DNA from: Hofstenia miamia
Taxonomy: Eukaryota > Xenacoelomorpha > Acoela
Direction of reading: 5' to 3'
DNA length: 64,000 nucleotides
NCBI GenBank assembly: GCA_004352715.1
Contig: SCFE01000039.1
Location: 2,122,425 to 2,186,424 of the forward strand
A program made the position numbers and the translations under genes. The notes below the pieces were generated by a model that worked only from the letters and a program-made list of their open reading frames with translations, was not told the DNA's origin and ran no database searches. Shown one piece after another: positions 24,171 to 37,400 of the stretch (its first letter is position 1; the number at the start of each line of letters is the position of its first letter).

Positions 24171-27100
24171 AAAACCTTCGAAGAGTAAGAAAGTTTGCCC
24201 AAAATCACAGGAAGTTTACTATTTTTAAAGACTATAAATAATTGGCGATTCATTGACTGAAATGACCTGTTACAGAAAATTGTGTAAGTGATTTTGCAAC
24301 GAAGTTGAATTAAAATTGTGATTACATGCTTAAATGTAAGCAACACGTTTCATTACAGAAGTATTTTCCAAATCGAACACTTATTGTAAATAAACCGAAA
24401 CATTAATTCTCATAAAAACCAAAAACGACGCAATTACAAATCTAAAAAATAATGTAATGAAAACTTAATCTTTCTATTTGAAAGTGCAACGCATCTTTGG
24501 AAAGTTTAATCCGAAAGAACATTACAAAATAGTTCTGATGAGAAACACGCACACACAGGTATCAAACGCAAAGCAGGAGAGGTTCAATGTAACTACAGTT
24601 TCATTCAATAACATTAAAAACCAAATTTACAAATTGAACATAAAAGAACTTTTAATTAAGTTTAAATTAAGTGTGAAATTTGATTTTCAGACTAACCTTT
24701 TACAGGGTCAATGATTAACGGCGAGATGTCACTTCCATTACGTACAACTGATTCATGGATTTCGCAAAAAGGTAAAGGTGTTCTTAGAGCCTAACAAGTG
24801 CAGTATAACCTAAATCATCCGTTTCCTTGCGGGGTACCGTTGAATTTTTACACAGATATTCTTGTAAATTCATTTCTTAATTCAACCATTAAGTATTTGA
24901 CATATATTTTAACCATACCATTTCTATGATACTCTGCTATTAATTTCCGGTCAAAATCATACTTTGACGTCATTAAAAATAAAGTTTATAATTAAATAAG
25001 ATTTAGATCTCGATTGGTAAAATTTCAATCGAAATAGTAGTAATTTGAAAAACCAATACTTTTAAGCGGCTTGCTACCATTGATTAAAATGATCTACCAC
25101 TTTAGCAAAAATTGGCTTTTAAAATCTACTGTAAAAAGACAAAAATGCAATGCAAAGAAAAAATCCATTATGAAGCAAACACTTCACAAGAAATTTAATG
25201 CACAATTAATTGAAATTTAAGTGTTGAGGCGTCGTTCAGATTGAAATGTCTATCATACCAAAACTGTTTCTCGGTCTTTTCTCACATACACAGGTCACAA
25301 ACGCTGCTCGGCGGGTGGATTCTATGTGTGAGTTAAGAAAATTAATAAAATATTCAAATCAAATCCCTTATCGTCCTGTGAACCGACATTATAATTCTAT
25401 ATAATTCACAACTATATTAGTATATGAAAATTTGATTACTAAGTCCATTTTCCTATTTTGTGAAGTAGTGAGTGCTTTGAGAATTAAAACACCATTCACT
25501 TGCATCACCTGGAAATCAGTGTTGGCAAAAACAGTTTAGTATTTACAAAAAAGTTATAAACGCTCTCTCAACTGAAGTTCGGGATTCGGCTTCACGCCGC
25601 TGTTCAAGGGTCGTCAGATGATTCTCATGGTTAAACCGACAATAGCAGTCATACTTACAGGGGTAAGTTTCGGACCCACTGTTTAGTTTGTGGATTGATA
25701 CACAGTAGCCTCGACTTATTCCTAAAACAATATTTTTGTTCTTAGTACAAAAATTTGCAGAAAACATATAATAGCAAACACTTAAGAAAAACGTATCTAC
25801 ATACTTTCTGTCCCATACGTGCACAACAAAACGCAAGACTTACTATATTTTCGGTATTAAATCGTTGAGGAAATCATGAAAAAACAAATTTCAAAAATTA
25901 TATTCCAAAACTTTCATAAAATTCTATACAGACTTAAAAAAAACATTTAGAAAAAAATCCTTTCAAAAACATGTTTAAAACACTATTCAAAACTGTTTTT
26001 AGCAAAAGCCCTATGCTTTAAACATGCCAACCTTGGTTGCAATTGTACTCAGTTAAATGGACTGTGTTCAGATCTGATCTTGTTGAGAAATTTAAGGAAT
26101 TTAACCATTAATTCTAACAACAGATTCTCACTGATCCTATCAATGATTCCGAAGAGAGACAATTGAGCTGCCTTTTTTTATTTAACTAAAAATATTTCGA
26201 GATGATTTTTCTACCATTAGAACAACTTCAATACATGATGTGATTGATGAAGTATTTTTAGACTTCAAAATAATAATTTTTGACAATGAATTCAAAATCT
26301 CTGCCCTTCAAAAATATTTTATACAACTATATATATAAGAGCGAATGATTTTATGATATATTGTAAAAACCTAAAAAATTTTACTTTTGGCTGAGCAGAA
26401 TTGTAAGGGCATGGCCTAGCCTACTCCGTAAAATATTGGTTATACTATTTCGTAAAACATTTTATGTAAACAAGATTTCAAGTCAAATAAAATAAAAGTC
26501 CGCTTCAAATTGCATATAGAAGTCTTCATTACATTCGGTTTCACCTGCTAATTTGTTCTTCAGTGCACTTCCAAAATTTACATCGGCAAATTGCTTCAAC
26601 AACTTAAATATCAACGCGATATTTTAAAACAATGAATGAATTTCATTATATGCAGTTTCGCATGCTAGGAACAAAATCGAAATGAGATTTTGTGTTGTTA
26701 GTACACAGTGTACACTAGTATGCATAGTTTACCAGCTGCATTTTAGGAGAGAAACAAACACCAAGATGAACATCAATATTAATAGTGATTAATATTAAAA
26801 TGTTGGCAGGAGATTTGAGTGAGTAGTGTGGATTCAATCAACAGGGGCAATTGGAAATCAAAGGAAATTGACGGAGGGAATATAATTGTTAATCAACGTT
26901 CTGACTTTATAGTACATGTACAAAGCGAAAAGTTAATTAAATTAATGCCTTCCAAGACAAGTTGAGAGTTCTGATAGTCGGGAAATCAATCTACAAGTAG
27001 AGCAGGCCAAAGCAACCTGTGTGATGGGAATAAATATTTAACGAGGTTTAAGCTAAAACAAACCGGAATCAATTTCATCTAGACTAAGTGTCCATTTCGT

Positions 27101-29274
27101 CAACCCATTGATGCAATAAGTTCTAAATGGATTAAAATGTACCGCTAAACAAACTTTCTTAAAAGCAGATTCATTTTTTAAAGAATTGCTGCGAAAATGA
27201 TACCGTACCGAAAAGACTAAATAAAATCGAATTTTCCGATTTCTTCGCAATTTTGAAAAAACTGCAAATGAAAAAAGTTGCATTCAATATATCGTTAGCA
27301 TAAATAGAATTGCACTAAAAATGCAGTCCACCCTAAAGTCATTGCTAAACCCATTTTGAACCGAAAACAATCCTAAAATCGCTCACCATGAAAATCAACG
27401 ATAGCATAACAACTTCAAATGATTGGGTCTTAGCATTTACCCCAAGAATTCCTATTTTACGCATTTCATCCTTCTTGAAAAATTTGCGAATTTTAAAATG
27501 TTCAAAAACTTCATTTTTAAAAAATAAAAAAGCGAAAAACTAAATCAACAAACAAACAAAAAGAAAATATGTGGTTGACTTGAGTTTCATCATTGAATAT
27601 TCAAATTGAATATTTGAGCTGTATGTATTGTTATATAATTGTACATTTAACAAAATCTAAAATTTGAATAATGCATGAATTTTATCGAATTGTGTTTGAA
27701 CCACAAATTTCCTTAACTTTGAGTTTCAACTGAATGTATAGAAAATACTGTGATTCAAATGAAAATATAAGTTTGAGCTAACTATAGAACCATCGAGATA
27801 GGTAGCGTCAGTGAAAACATCTAACAGCCGCTGAATTTTAAGGAAGACTGTAAAGAGACGCATAAGAGCAATTGAGTTGCTCACAAAGCATTACATGCTG
27901 GATGCTTGCTAATAAGCGATAATGGAAATCAATATTTTAGTTTCTTAGTTGATGGATGAAGAAGTAAATGAAGTGCAAATGCATTAAGATTAATGTAAAA
28001 GAAGGCATGGGTAAAGTAAACAAATTATCTACTTTCAGCTTTCTCTTGAAAATGCAAATTTGTCGTCTCAAGAGAGTGCAAACTGATATGATATAGACTC
28101 TAATACTTTGACATCACACGGTGGTTTAATTGTTCGCGGAATTGTATGCAAATCCCACAAAAATTATCTTTCAGATTTACCAATATTCCACAAAATATGA
28201 ATAAAGCGATTATGAAATTTGAGTTGAGGAATTTGTTAAAATCACGAAGCGAAGGAAAAATCGATCAAAAAGATCCCACGAATTTCAACCATTAACCTAC
28301 TGCAGAACGCAATCTTCATTGAAAAAATTCTATGTAGCAGTGTGAATCAAATTATATGTTTATAAAAATTATGGATGATTTTTTATCACTTTGTAAAATA
28401 CTAGAAAGTGAATTATTAAATTGATTTTTTAATGAACATTATGTTTGTTACTAATTGGCTTTTTGCTACTACCGGTGAACAATTGTCACTTTATTATGCA
28501 AGCCAGATGAAAAGAAAAATTAAACATTCGCACTGTTATAAATGCGAGGATTGCTAATGAATATTTGTTTTATTTAAAAATTTCATTAACTTAAATTTAA
28601 ACAGAAACAATTCTAAATTACTTCACAATATCCATAGTTAATGTATAGTCAAGTTTTATGCAATGAAAAAAAAGAGTTGAGCATTTAAGCAATACGTATA
28701 TAAACTTATGAGAACTCGAAGTACTACATTTCTAGCATTCACCGCTCCCCTAAACTTGGGACAGTATCAGTGAACGAATTGATTTTCATATATAAGACAC
28801 ACGGGATTAGAGGCGCATAAATGGATACCAAACTGCCGAATAGGCCAGACTATTCGAGGCATTAACAATAACTGTCAATATTACACAAAGGGTACAAACA
28901 ATTGTTCCAACATCCCTCTACTTCGAACTCATCAAATTGGTCGTCTTTGCGTGAAATTCAACAGTTGGGCTTACCATGACGTAATAAAACAGCAGTGTGA
29001 ACTACTAACACATAAGGTGCCCCGTAATGTAAGACATATTCCCGATTTTTTTACAAGCAGATATTTTATGTACGCCTAATAGTCTAACAAATGCGTTAGC
29101 CATTCTTCACGCTATTTTCAAAAGAAATGCACAAAAATAATTTTTGTAAATGATTGGGTATGATTTATAAAACATGTAAGCATGTGAACAGCATATATAA
29201 TCTCAAATAATCATTTTCGTAGAATTGAATAAAATTGTAAAATAAATAAAAAATAGAAGGTATAAAAAACTTAC
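22186..29274 (-). other. Part of intron 4, no recognised feature
   Basis: Mostly plain AT-rich intron. A GC-richer patch at 23315-23385 consists of repeated TTCGGGT/TCGGGTT words. Another at 25560-25700 has an open minus-strand frame (TLEQRREAESRTSVERA) with no recognised domain. Neither shows splice signals in phase with the host gene. Confidence 0.5.
24139..24165. repeat. (AT)n microsatellite
   Basis: Pure alternating AT of about 27 bases. Confidence 0.9.
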
Positions 29275-29645
29275 CACAGAGTTTGGTGAAGGAGGTGCAA
29301 GATTAGGCGAAACACTTCGCTCTTTAGACGGTAAATTAAGAGCAGAAGAATCTAAAGAAACAGTTCTATTAAAGGCTTTAACTGGTGGCACTGGTGTGAC
29401 TGTTGGAGTTGGAGAGGGCCCGGGTGATAAGACTTTAACTGGGGCAGCCGTTGGGACAGCTGCTTGATTCCACTCATTTTGAATAACGTCTATCCCAGTG
29501 GATAGATTCTCTCTTATTTTGGAGGTGGCATTAGAGACTGAACTAAGAAGGGATTCAGTTCCAAAAGATAAGGTTTCCTTAAATGATTCGCTCTTATCAA
29601 AATTCTGCGAGAGTTTAGAAAATAAGTCCATTTCGTCAACCGACG
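29275..29645 (-). CDS. Exon 4 of the Slp/Slac2-like Rab-effector gene (Ser/Pro-rich linker)
   Basis: The donor CTGTG/gtaagt at 29274 is near consensus. The exon reads SVDEMDLFSKLSQNFDKSES, later TESLLSSVSNATSKIREN and IDVIQNEWNQAAVPTAAP, then a run of Pro/Thr/Val (PGPSPTPTVTPVPP), and ends SPNLAPPSPNSV in phase 0. The first half is predicted helical and acidic, the second half a disordered proline linker; no catalytic domain is visible. Start: an acceptor after 'gtgttag' gives 29645, completing the G from exon 3 to Ala. A nearby AG at 29656-29655 would add three residues (start 29654), also in phase. A stop codon just upstream in this frame excludes a longer exon. Confidence 0.8.
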
Positions 29646-30695
29646 CTAACACACCTCATATCCTAACACAGCATCATAACTCGCTAGGTGGTGTAACTGT
29701 TTGAAGAAAGGATGGATAGACTTAATTTATTAATGCATTACTAAATTAGGCAAATATTGCTGTCTACTTCAATGAAGGAACTTCAAGATATATTCATTAA
29801 TCGTCCATGTGAAAAGAATAAAATATTTATTATAAACAAGCTTACCAATCTATACACGTCAAATGTAATAAAAAAATTAAAACACTCATTCAATTGCTCC
29901 CGAAACTACGTATTTAAAAGATTTGTTTAATCAGAATATTAAATTGGAAAATTTAAAATTTTTAGAAGAATCATTAGCGTAGCTAAATAAATAATCCAAT
30001 TTGAATAAATATTTAGACGCGGCTAATATCTTGAATGAATAATACATTAAAGAACTAAAAATTACTCGGATACATTTTCCCTAGGGCAGAAAATTTGGAC
30101 TTTGCTGATTCAAAAATACACATTTTTAATTTATTTTAAAATTATATATTTAATTAATCTATTAATATATAATGTTTACTAAGATAAAATGGCAAAAATA
30201 AAAATATCAAATTCAAGATGATAAAAACTCCTGATATATTTTTCAAGACTATTACATTGTTAGGTCATTCTTTATGACAAAAACCCTTAGTTATACAAAT
30301 AAATTTGCATAGGTATTCTCTAAGTTACATCACATCTTGTCTTCCGAGCGCAATATTGAACACAATTTAAAGTGGACAGAACACTTCAAACATGAGAGCA
30401 ACATTTAAAAATTTCGTTGTAAAACAGGTATATCTAAGAATGAGGTTCTGAACAATGCAGTTCCCTCAAAAATTCACTCAAAGTTTACCAATTCAATAGA
30501 GGTATGGAGAAGGGATGTGGCTGTGTAATTTTCTCCTATTTTGCAAAAATTTAAAAAATAAAAGACCGATGCATGTTCTATTCTTGCAATATGCTGACAG
30601 TTAAACGAAGACTCGACACCATTACAAGAAGCGCAAAAAATATTATTTTGAATAATATAATAATGTACTTGACTTTCAGCAGTGTTTCTCAAATA

Positions 30696-31059
30696 CAGTC
30701 GAAACCGGTTTTTTCTAACCATTTTTTTGCACCAAAAAAAGTAAGAAAAAACCGATAGTTAGAAAAAACCAATAGTTATAGAAAAAGAACTTTTTTTCGA
30801 ACTCAAACAAAAAACGTCTATAGGGAGTTATTTTTGAACAAAAAAGTCCGTGATTCGCGATTGGGACTTTGGCAGGCTCATCAGGGCCTGCTTCACGTCT
30901 GTGACACAAACTGGCTCATCGCCAGAGCTTAAGATAAAGCGTTTGCTCACCAAATCCATGAGTTTCAGGCACTCAGAGACTGAAGGGGGCACAGCAGGAC
31001 TGTTCTCAATCGATTCCTTTTCGTCGATATTGTCTTCATGCTCCTCCTCCTCCTCCACC
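30696..31059 (-). mobile_element. Tigger/pogo-like DNA transposon, 3' part
   Basis: The left boundary reads TA then CAGTCGAAACCGG (TA at 30694-30695), as expected for a Tc1/mariner-superfamily end with TA target. The transposase tail runs into it on the minus strand. The other end is lost at an N (31060) and an (AT)n run, so the element is truncated or broken by a mis-join. It sits in the intron between exons 3 and 4. Confidence 0.55.
30828..31059 (-). pseudogene. Tigger transposase C-terminal fragment
   Basis: The minus-strand frame reads an acidic stretch (VEEEEEHEDNIDEKES), then PPSVSECLKLMDLVSKRF and SQSRITDFFVQK, and stops. An acidic linker followed by a helical leucine-bearing segment and a terminal TDFF is typical of the C-terminus of Tigger/jerky/CENP-B-type transposases. 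The DDE core is absent; the frame runs into N and microsatellite. The fragment cannot act as a transposase. Confidence 0.55.
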
Positions 31060-31082
31060 NTATATATATATATATATATATA
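31060..31082. repeat. (AT)n microsatellite joined by a single N
   Basis: An N at 31060 is followed by pure TA repeats. The single N marks an uncertain join between the Tigger fragment and the following sequence. Confidence 0.85.
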
Positions 31083-31254
31083 TTGGAATTTGGACAAATA
31101 GTAAACCTAATTTCGTTTAAACCAAATATATAGTTGTAATATTTCACAGTGATAGCAGCAAAATTCGAGAAAAGCTGCAATAATGAAGCTCAACAGTCAA
31201 CGGCTGAAATTTCTGGAGTACATAAAGTTCAATTCTAGATGGGTTGATGCAGTT

Positions 31255-31470
31255 TTGCCTTAACCTTAAACCGCCTATAATTTCTAAAATATTTTATGGT
31301 TTCTTGAAAGAAATTTTAAACACCTATAACTTACGTACTAATAAAGACATCCAAAATCTGGGAGTACCCTTCGACGCGGCGAACTCTGACATTGCGCACG
31401 GCATGCCTCAATGGGTTTGGCTGGTCTCTTTATATAGACAGAAAAGGTGAAGGACAGTTGTTGCTCTCAT
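31255..31470. repeat. Dispersed repeat, copy 2
   Basis: The stretch starting CTTAACCTTAAACCGCCTA, continuing through ACACCTATAACTTACG and ending ACTCTGACATTGCGCACGGC / TGCCTCAATGGGTTTGGCT, closely resembles 46755-46890 (TTAACCTTAAACAGCCTGGG, GACTTTGCGCACAGCACG, TCTCAATGGTTTCGGCT). No conserved reading frame is evident. The family is unknown. Confidence 0.5.
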
Positions 31471-33118
31471 GGGCTTTGGGCCTCCTGACTTCCTGAACAA
31501 TACGTTTAGAGAGAATTTAAAACTCTTTAAAAATTGAAATTTTCAATTAAAGATAGTTAATGTCTCCTCAAGCACTTCAGGAACCGTAATACACTTTAAT
31601 GTAAACTTTCAATATTACTTTCGAGCACGTTGACAAATAGTGATGTGTGGGTACAGGCATTACCCGATGAAATCTGGTTTTACCCGCCCGTATTCTACGA
31701 CTGCACTTAAATGAGATTTTTCTGAAAAACTTAATTTTTTTTACTAAAATATTGACAAAATTAACATAACGAATGTGAATTGTATTCAAAATATTATTTT
31801 TAAGTTGTTTAATAGCAGCAAAGAAAACTATATTTTCGGGTCTGGTCTTCCCATATATCACCAGTGTTCATATTTCAGGATTTCCATAATTTCATAATAG
31901 ATTTGTGGAAAAATTTTTGAAAATGTGGAAAAACAATTTGTTCTTTTAGAAGGACATAGGCAGTTAAAGATTAAAAGATTCTTTAGTGCTGAATTCTCCA
32001 AAAATTCTGTCACATGTTACACTCATCATTCTTCGAAATTATTATTTATTTTTTGACGTATTGCTCAGCACTATCACACGTGTAGTTTACTAATGATAAC
32101 AAAAATTAATAATCTTTGCGTGATGCCATCTAGTGTACTTACGTCATAAAAAATGGTTTTAATTTTTTACTAAAAAACACTTAAATAAAATTTAATTCGT
32201 GTCCAGATGATATATTTTTTACATATTACTAATTTGATTTGGGCTGCTAAGTACTAAACTATCTGCATTCACAACAATAAGACAAATATTTTTAAAATAT
32301 GTGCATTAATCGAAATAATTATATTCGAATTGCAACTTGTGCTACAATGTTTGAAGGCGAGAATTAGCTATGAGAATGAAATTTAATATGTTGCATGCAT
32401 CAGTATTGCACAATCAAAAATTCCAATCGGTGTTCATGTGTTTTACAGCCGATAGAGGCCTCCTGCGTGTTATAGTTGTTTTTTACTACAACATATTTCC
32501 CTATTCATTTTGCATAGTTCTGCATGCGCCTAGGAAGAGAAATTTCTTCTTCACTAAATTCACTTTTACACTAAAGTTACTTACAGTAGCTACATTAATT
32601 ACAGTATTAATTCCGAAAAAACAAAATTCTTTTTGATTTGCGGCCGGTAAGGCCACCAAAAATACGACATGTAGCCGGTCAGCCTGTAAAACCTGCAGGC
32701 CGACTGGCCAGTGTGCAACTCTGGCATGCATGTATATACACACAAACACAATTTCAGCATACTCGTAAAAAAGTATGGATAAAATAAAAAAACCTTAAAT
32801 ATTGCACCACAAATGATCAAATATATACACTATCTTAGTACAGAGAACGAATGAACACACTTTAACATTAAGATTTTGAAAGCATTATAGTGTGTACAAT
32901 ATTTTGGATAACTGAAAAATAATCAATGCTGCGGCCAACGAGCCAGAATGATGTGCTAGTGTTAATTCCAAATTCGAGAATGAAATTTTAGAAACGCTCA
33001 TAGAAATATATTTGGATAATGAATGTAGCGTTGTGATACGATTAACACTTCGTAAAAAATTCAGCACAGGACAAATAAATAAAAGATGATAGTGAATAAT
33101 TAAATGTTGGCGTTATTG
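31471..33118 (-). other. Part of intron 3, with a GC-richer patch
   Basis: AT-rich intron. The patch 32637-32735 is clearly GC-richer and contains internally repeated GGCC words (GCCGGTCAGCC, GGCCGACTGGCC). It opens short frames on the minus strand without a known motif. It may be a transposon scrap. Nothing else was recognised. Confidence 0.45.
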
Positions 33119-33444
33119 TACTTTAGGGGACCTAGTATGAGTGACGTCATAAAATGGGTATAAAACTCTAACCCTAACCCTAACCCTACTCCCCAACCAA
33201 TGCAATTATCGGCGTTATTGTACTTTAGGGGACCCAGTTTGAGTGACGTCATAAAATGCGCATTAAACTCTAACCTTAACCCTAACCCTACTCCCCAACC
33301 AATGCAATTATATTGCATTTCATCTTGTTGATTAATTTTTTGCAAAACACCCAAGTTTTGAGTGAGGGATTGGGGTTAGGGTTAGAGTTTTATACCCGTT
33401 TTATGACGTCACTCAAACTGGGTCCCCTAAAGTACAATAACGCC
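33119..33444. mobile_element. MITE with TTAGGG-like tracts, inserted beside a splice donor
   Basis: Both ends read GGCGTTATTGTACTTTAGG inward, and the flanks TAAATGT(T) at 33111-33118 and TAAATGT(C) at 33445-33452 form a 7-bp (possibly 8-bp) target duplication. Internally there are two direct units starting at 33119 and 33211 (92-bp spacing) and an inverted unit at about 33356-33444. Each contains CCCTAACCCTAACCCTA-type sequence (or its complement) plus ATGACGTCA and GGGGACC. The interior is a long hairpin with no coding content. The right end lies 10 bases inside the intron from the exon 3 donor at 33455. Confidence 0.7.
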
Positions 33445-33455
33445 TAAATGTCTAC

Positions 33456-33607
33456 CTTCTTTAGTGGATTTCGCGTAGTAAGCGTAATTCGAACGTCGTA
33501 TTGAAGCGCGTATGAAATTACTGGCATGCAGATGAGAAGTTGTTTTAACGCGATATCGTTGCTTGACTTTCTTGTAAAACCATTCGTTTGAAATCGTCGA
33601 AAGAACT
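33456..33607 (-). CDS. Exon 3 of the Slp/Slac2-like Rab-effector gene (SHD2 helix)
   Basis: After the acceptor 'acaaagtttag', one base completes Ile with the AT of exon 2. Fifty codons follow, starting VLSTISNEWFYKKVKQRY. In Slp, Slac2 and rabphilin proteins the zinc finger is followed by SHD2, whose WF(F/Y) motif contacts Rab27/Rab3; NEWFYKKVKQRY is a close match to the EWFY/EWYY form in Slac2 and Slp. The rest (RVKTTSHLHASNFIRAS, YAYYAKSTKE) is basic and Tyr/Ser-rich. The donor GAAG/gtagac at 33455 leaves phase 1. An extended frame runs upstream of the acceptor, but it carries the intron pyrimidine tract. Confidence 0.85.
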
Positions 33608-34214
33608 CTAAACTTTGTAAAAGGACAATTAAACAAATCTATTACACGGTTAGCATACACGGAACCTTACTAAGAAGGATATTTGCTTGAAATAGAAGTG
33701 GTGAAAACAAATACAAAAATCGTAGCAATAAATTATGATGGTAATTAAGGTACATTTACAAAAAAGTGGAGATGCGACTTATAAAATGTTTTCTTTAAGA
33801 CGGCACATCCATTTTCAAATGATAGAATACAAGAGATCGAAATACATTTAGTTTGATCTTGGATGAAAAAAGAAGGGACTGCACCCAGTGTTATAAATGC
33901 AAAATTGTTAAATTTAAATTAAAGTTGCTTAACAAGATTTAAACACGTATATAAAGTTTTTAGTGGAAAATATTTCTTGGATTTATTTAAGGCTGCGTCG
34001 TTCAAACAACGTTACACAAGGATAGCAATATAAACAAGAAAAATAAAGTACTTTTCAATGAAAGAAACAACTGACAAATTAACAATAAATATTCAGTAAA
34101 TTAAAAGTATAAGCACAGCTACACCTGTGCTATTAGGAACGATTAGATAGCGGTACTCAAAGGGAAAGAATTCTAGGAAAAAATCATTCACGACACAATG
34201 TAGCTGAAATCAAG
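33608..34214 (-). other. Part of intron 2, nothing recognised
   Basis: AT-rich, no paired repeat ends or exon-like sequence seen. Confidence 0.6.
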
Positions 34215-34469
34215 CAGTGGCGCGCTTACGATTTTTAAAACGGGGGGCTGAAACCTTTTTTTACAGAAAAAAATTGGAAGAAATGTTCTTTTTGGACAGA
34301 AATAAGCTTACACAAAATGCAATCGTCTGTTTATAGCAGCAAATCGATTGATAACATTTTGAATTAACGTGAAATATTTTCAATTTTGAGGAAAAGAGAA
34401 CATTTTTCTTAGGGTTCGCAGTTGGCCCCAAAAAAGGGGGGAGGTCGCCCACCCCTAAACGCGCCACTG
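34215..34469. mobile_element. hAT MITE with perfect 8-bp target duplication
   Basis: The 255-bp element starts CAGTGGCGCGCTTACG and ends CTAAACGCGCCACTG. These form inverted ends beginning CAGTGGCGCG. AAATCAAG occurs directly on both sides (34207-34214 and 34470-34477), a perfect 8-bp duplication as made by hAT transposases. Runs of G near both inner ends are typical of this MITE type. There is no transposase sequence. Confidence 0.8.
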
Positions 34470-34477
34470 AAATCAAG

Positions 34478-37400
34478 CAGTAGTATCAAACAATCATTTG
34501 AAAAACAAATGATTTGATTTGAATGTACTTCTTTTCTTTTAATGGGTTGTAGCATCACTTTTCTATTCAACTATCCACATATTAATAAAATGGCATTACA
34601 TCTGTAATCGTGCTAAACAAAAGGGAGAGGGGATCCCTTTGGTAGTTCATCAAAAACTATAAAATTTGCAAAATTTTATAATCTTTAACCTTACTAATCG
34701 CCTTTGATTTATTAGTGCCAAAATTAATGTGCAGCTCATTAGGGGATCTGAAATAAATGAATGGAGCGAGCATCAATTTTTTCAAGAAGGAATTGTTCCG
34801 TTGTCGGGTTTAAAAATATGCATGTAAGTGAGGCAAATTCTACCAACACACACAAGAAATGTGTACTCTAGAAGACGTAGTTGTAGAGAATGACTATTAC
34901 ATTGGGCTAATCGATTTGAATGAGAAAGAATAAGGAATGGTGTAATAAATAAACTGAACTAAGCTGATATTTTCAAAACTCGCACGATTAATTTGAAACT
35001 AGTCTAATTGTATTTTTATACTCTCTTATCATGATTTCCAGGCAACCTGCTGTTTGTACACGTGGAGTAATCATCAGCAGCATGAACAAAAAGAGGCTTT
35101 AATTTTTGATTTGAAAAAATTGACTAAAGTCTTACGTCTTTAAAAATTTCAATTAAGCAATATTTGAAAGCCAAAGAAAAATGCAACAATTTAAAAACTT
35201 AATGTACTTTTATTCTAAAAATACTAAAAACTAAAATGAGTGTTGCATTGTTTCTAGACGAAATTTAACTTTTATGATCAAAAGAGTGTTGAGAGAAGTT
35301 CCCTTTTTGAGACTTTCCCTAATTTAAGGCGAATGGGTGGCAATAAATGAAATCTATGGCAAAAAATTTGGAAAATTAGCAATGGCAAATAACTTCCAGA
35401 GTAAATTTCTTGCTTAAGCAGGCATATTTTCAATTACCTAATTAAGAAATAAATTGTAGTAAAATCGGTACCATCCTTAGTGAAATTGCATAAAGCTCAT
35501 TAAATATTGGCTCTTAATCGTGCAAATGTAAACAATGAAGAATTAATGAAATGAAAGCTCATTATAACAAGTGTTGTGATAAAGTGATGACACTTAATGA
35601 GCGATTTGTTATCAGAGCTTCTCAAATAAAATTGACATTGGTAATAAGTGTAATCTACAACTACTCAACATTAATAGTTGAAAATGCGATCTTGCGGAAA
35701 ATATCAGTAGATAATTCAAATTTAGTAAGCAAATTATACGAAGAATGCAATAAAAATACACTAAAGTTGGTTTTGAAAACAAATGCCAGCAACTACGTAT
35801 GGTTGGCAATCGATTATTAAAAAGTTTAACGTATGCTATACGCGGTGCGTGGCTGTAGTAGTTGCATTGGGAAAGTCTTGCAAACATTGAGAAGGTAATG
35901 TATAAATAACTTATTTCTGAAATCTAATAAAAATATGAATTATAATCTATTTCCAGTATGTAATACCATAAATGTTTTAAAAAATTAAAATCGATGCATT
36001 AACAACTGTAATAAATGTAAAACTACATTTCATTTATAAAATAGTTCAATTCGCCTATTCTTCTTAGATAATTTGTCAATAACTTTTTCAAATAAACCAT
36101 GTTTATTGCTAAGATTTATCAAAATTTCTTTTTCTATTGAAAGAAGTGCTAAATTGCCACAATCTATCTTTAGCTGCAGTAAAACTTTGTAATTAATCTC
36201 AAGTTTGCTTTCATTGACATCGCCTCAATTGTAAATCGACAAAATTCGTATTCGATATCTTGAAATGCATGATATATCAATTGTCTTGCCTGAAATTTGT
36301 AAATATTTGAGTTAATACAAACTGAACGATTATTTTCTGTTTAACGAAAATTTAAACAAATTCAAGAAAAACCAATTAAAGGAGAAAAACTACAGAAATT
36401 ATTAGCAATTTTTCTAGAAAATGTTTAATTAAATTAACTGTAGGACTAATCTTATTTTATAATAATAATATTACAGATATCTTTCTAAAAAAATCGCTTC
36501 AGAGATTTCATATATAACTATATTTTTGATGGTTTATATTTACACTAATTTGGTTACTTAAAACTATTTGCTTGCCTAGCTTTTGCATGCAAGAGCCACA
36601 ACTGATCAGAAAAATTTGTATCACAGGTAAAAGAATAGAACAAAATTGCATCGATTCATTTTATCACTGTGATTTTATAAGAATTGGCATATTTTGCTGA
36701 CATCAGTAAAAAATATATTAATAATATGCAATATCACTATGTATGTAATATTCTATGTTAAGAAACGTGCCACAATCATTATTAAGTAAAATATGTTAGG
36801 GATGCAATTTTCAGATCTGTTATATAACTTAAAATCTGTTAAACAGAAAAAAACGGTTTTATTTAGTCTAACTGGACATCACTCCCCCAAAATTCATTTT
36901 ATAATTGAAGTAGTTTTTAAATTTCGTTTGGTACATATATATATGTACTGATGTTGTAATGAATAAAATTTTCACACTACTGATTAGCTCATTATCCCAG
37001 CTTGGCAATCCTACATATTATCCACACGTAGTTAGGTAATGGCATTTATGATTAAGTGACATTTTTAAACTCAAAAATGTAAATTTGGAATAGCTATTGT
37101 AAATAAATATTACCGCTAACGCTAAATATTAGGTAATATAAACTGAAAAATGTTCAACATATCGTTTAGGTTTCAGCAATTTAGACAGTTAATTTCATTA
37201 AAATGGATTTATATCTAAACAGTTGAATAAGATATTCATATCGTTTTCCGATATTTGATACAAACGAATCGTATTGGACTTCAATTACGTGGAAATATGA
37301 CTCACAATGAAATTTTAGATTTGAAAATCGAATTCATTTTGATTAAACTAACATTGATGAGAAATTTAAAAATCGCTAACCCTTGTGTGATCAAATTCCG

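Noticed and set aside
25543-25836. 97-codon minus-strand frame (TLEQRREAESRTSVERA) as a gene
   Set aside because: GC-richer than its surroundings but no family recognised. It may be a repeat scrap, and the evidence is too thin to call.
32501-32749. GC-rich patch as a coding exon
   Set aside because: Several short frames are open at once, with no domain and no splice sites matching the host gene's phase.
35551-35820. 89-codon plus-strand frame as a gene
   Set aside because: Composition like translated AT-rich intron; an overlapping frame of equal length exists on the other strand.
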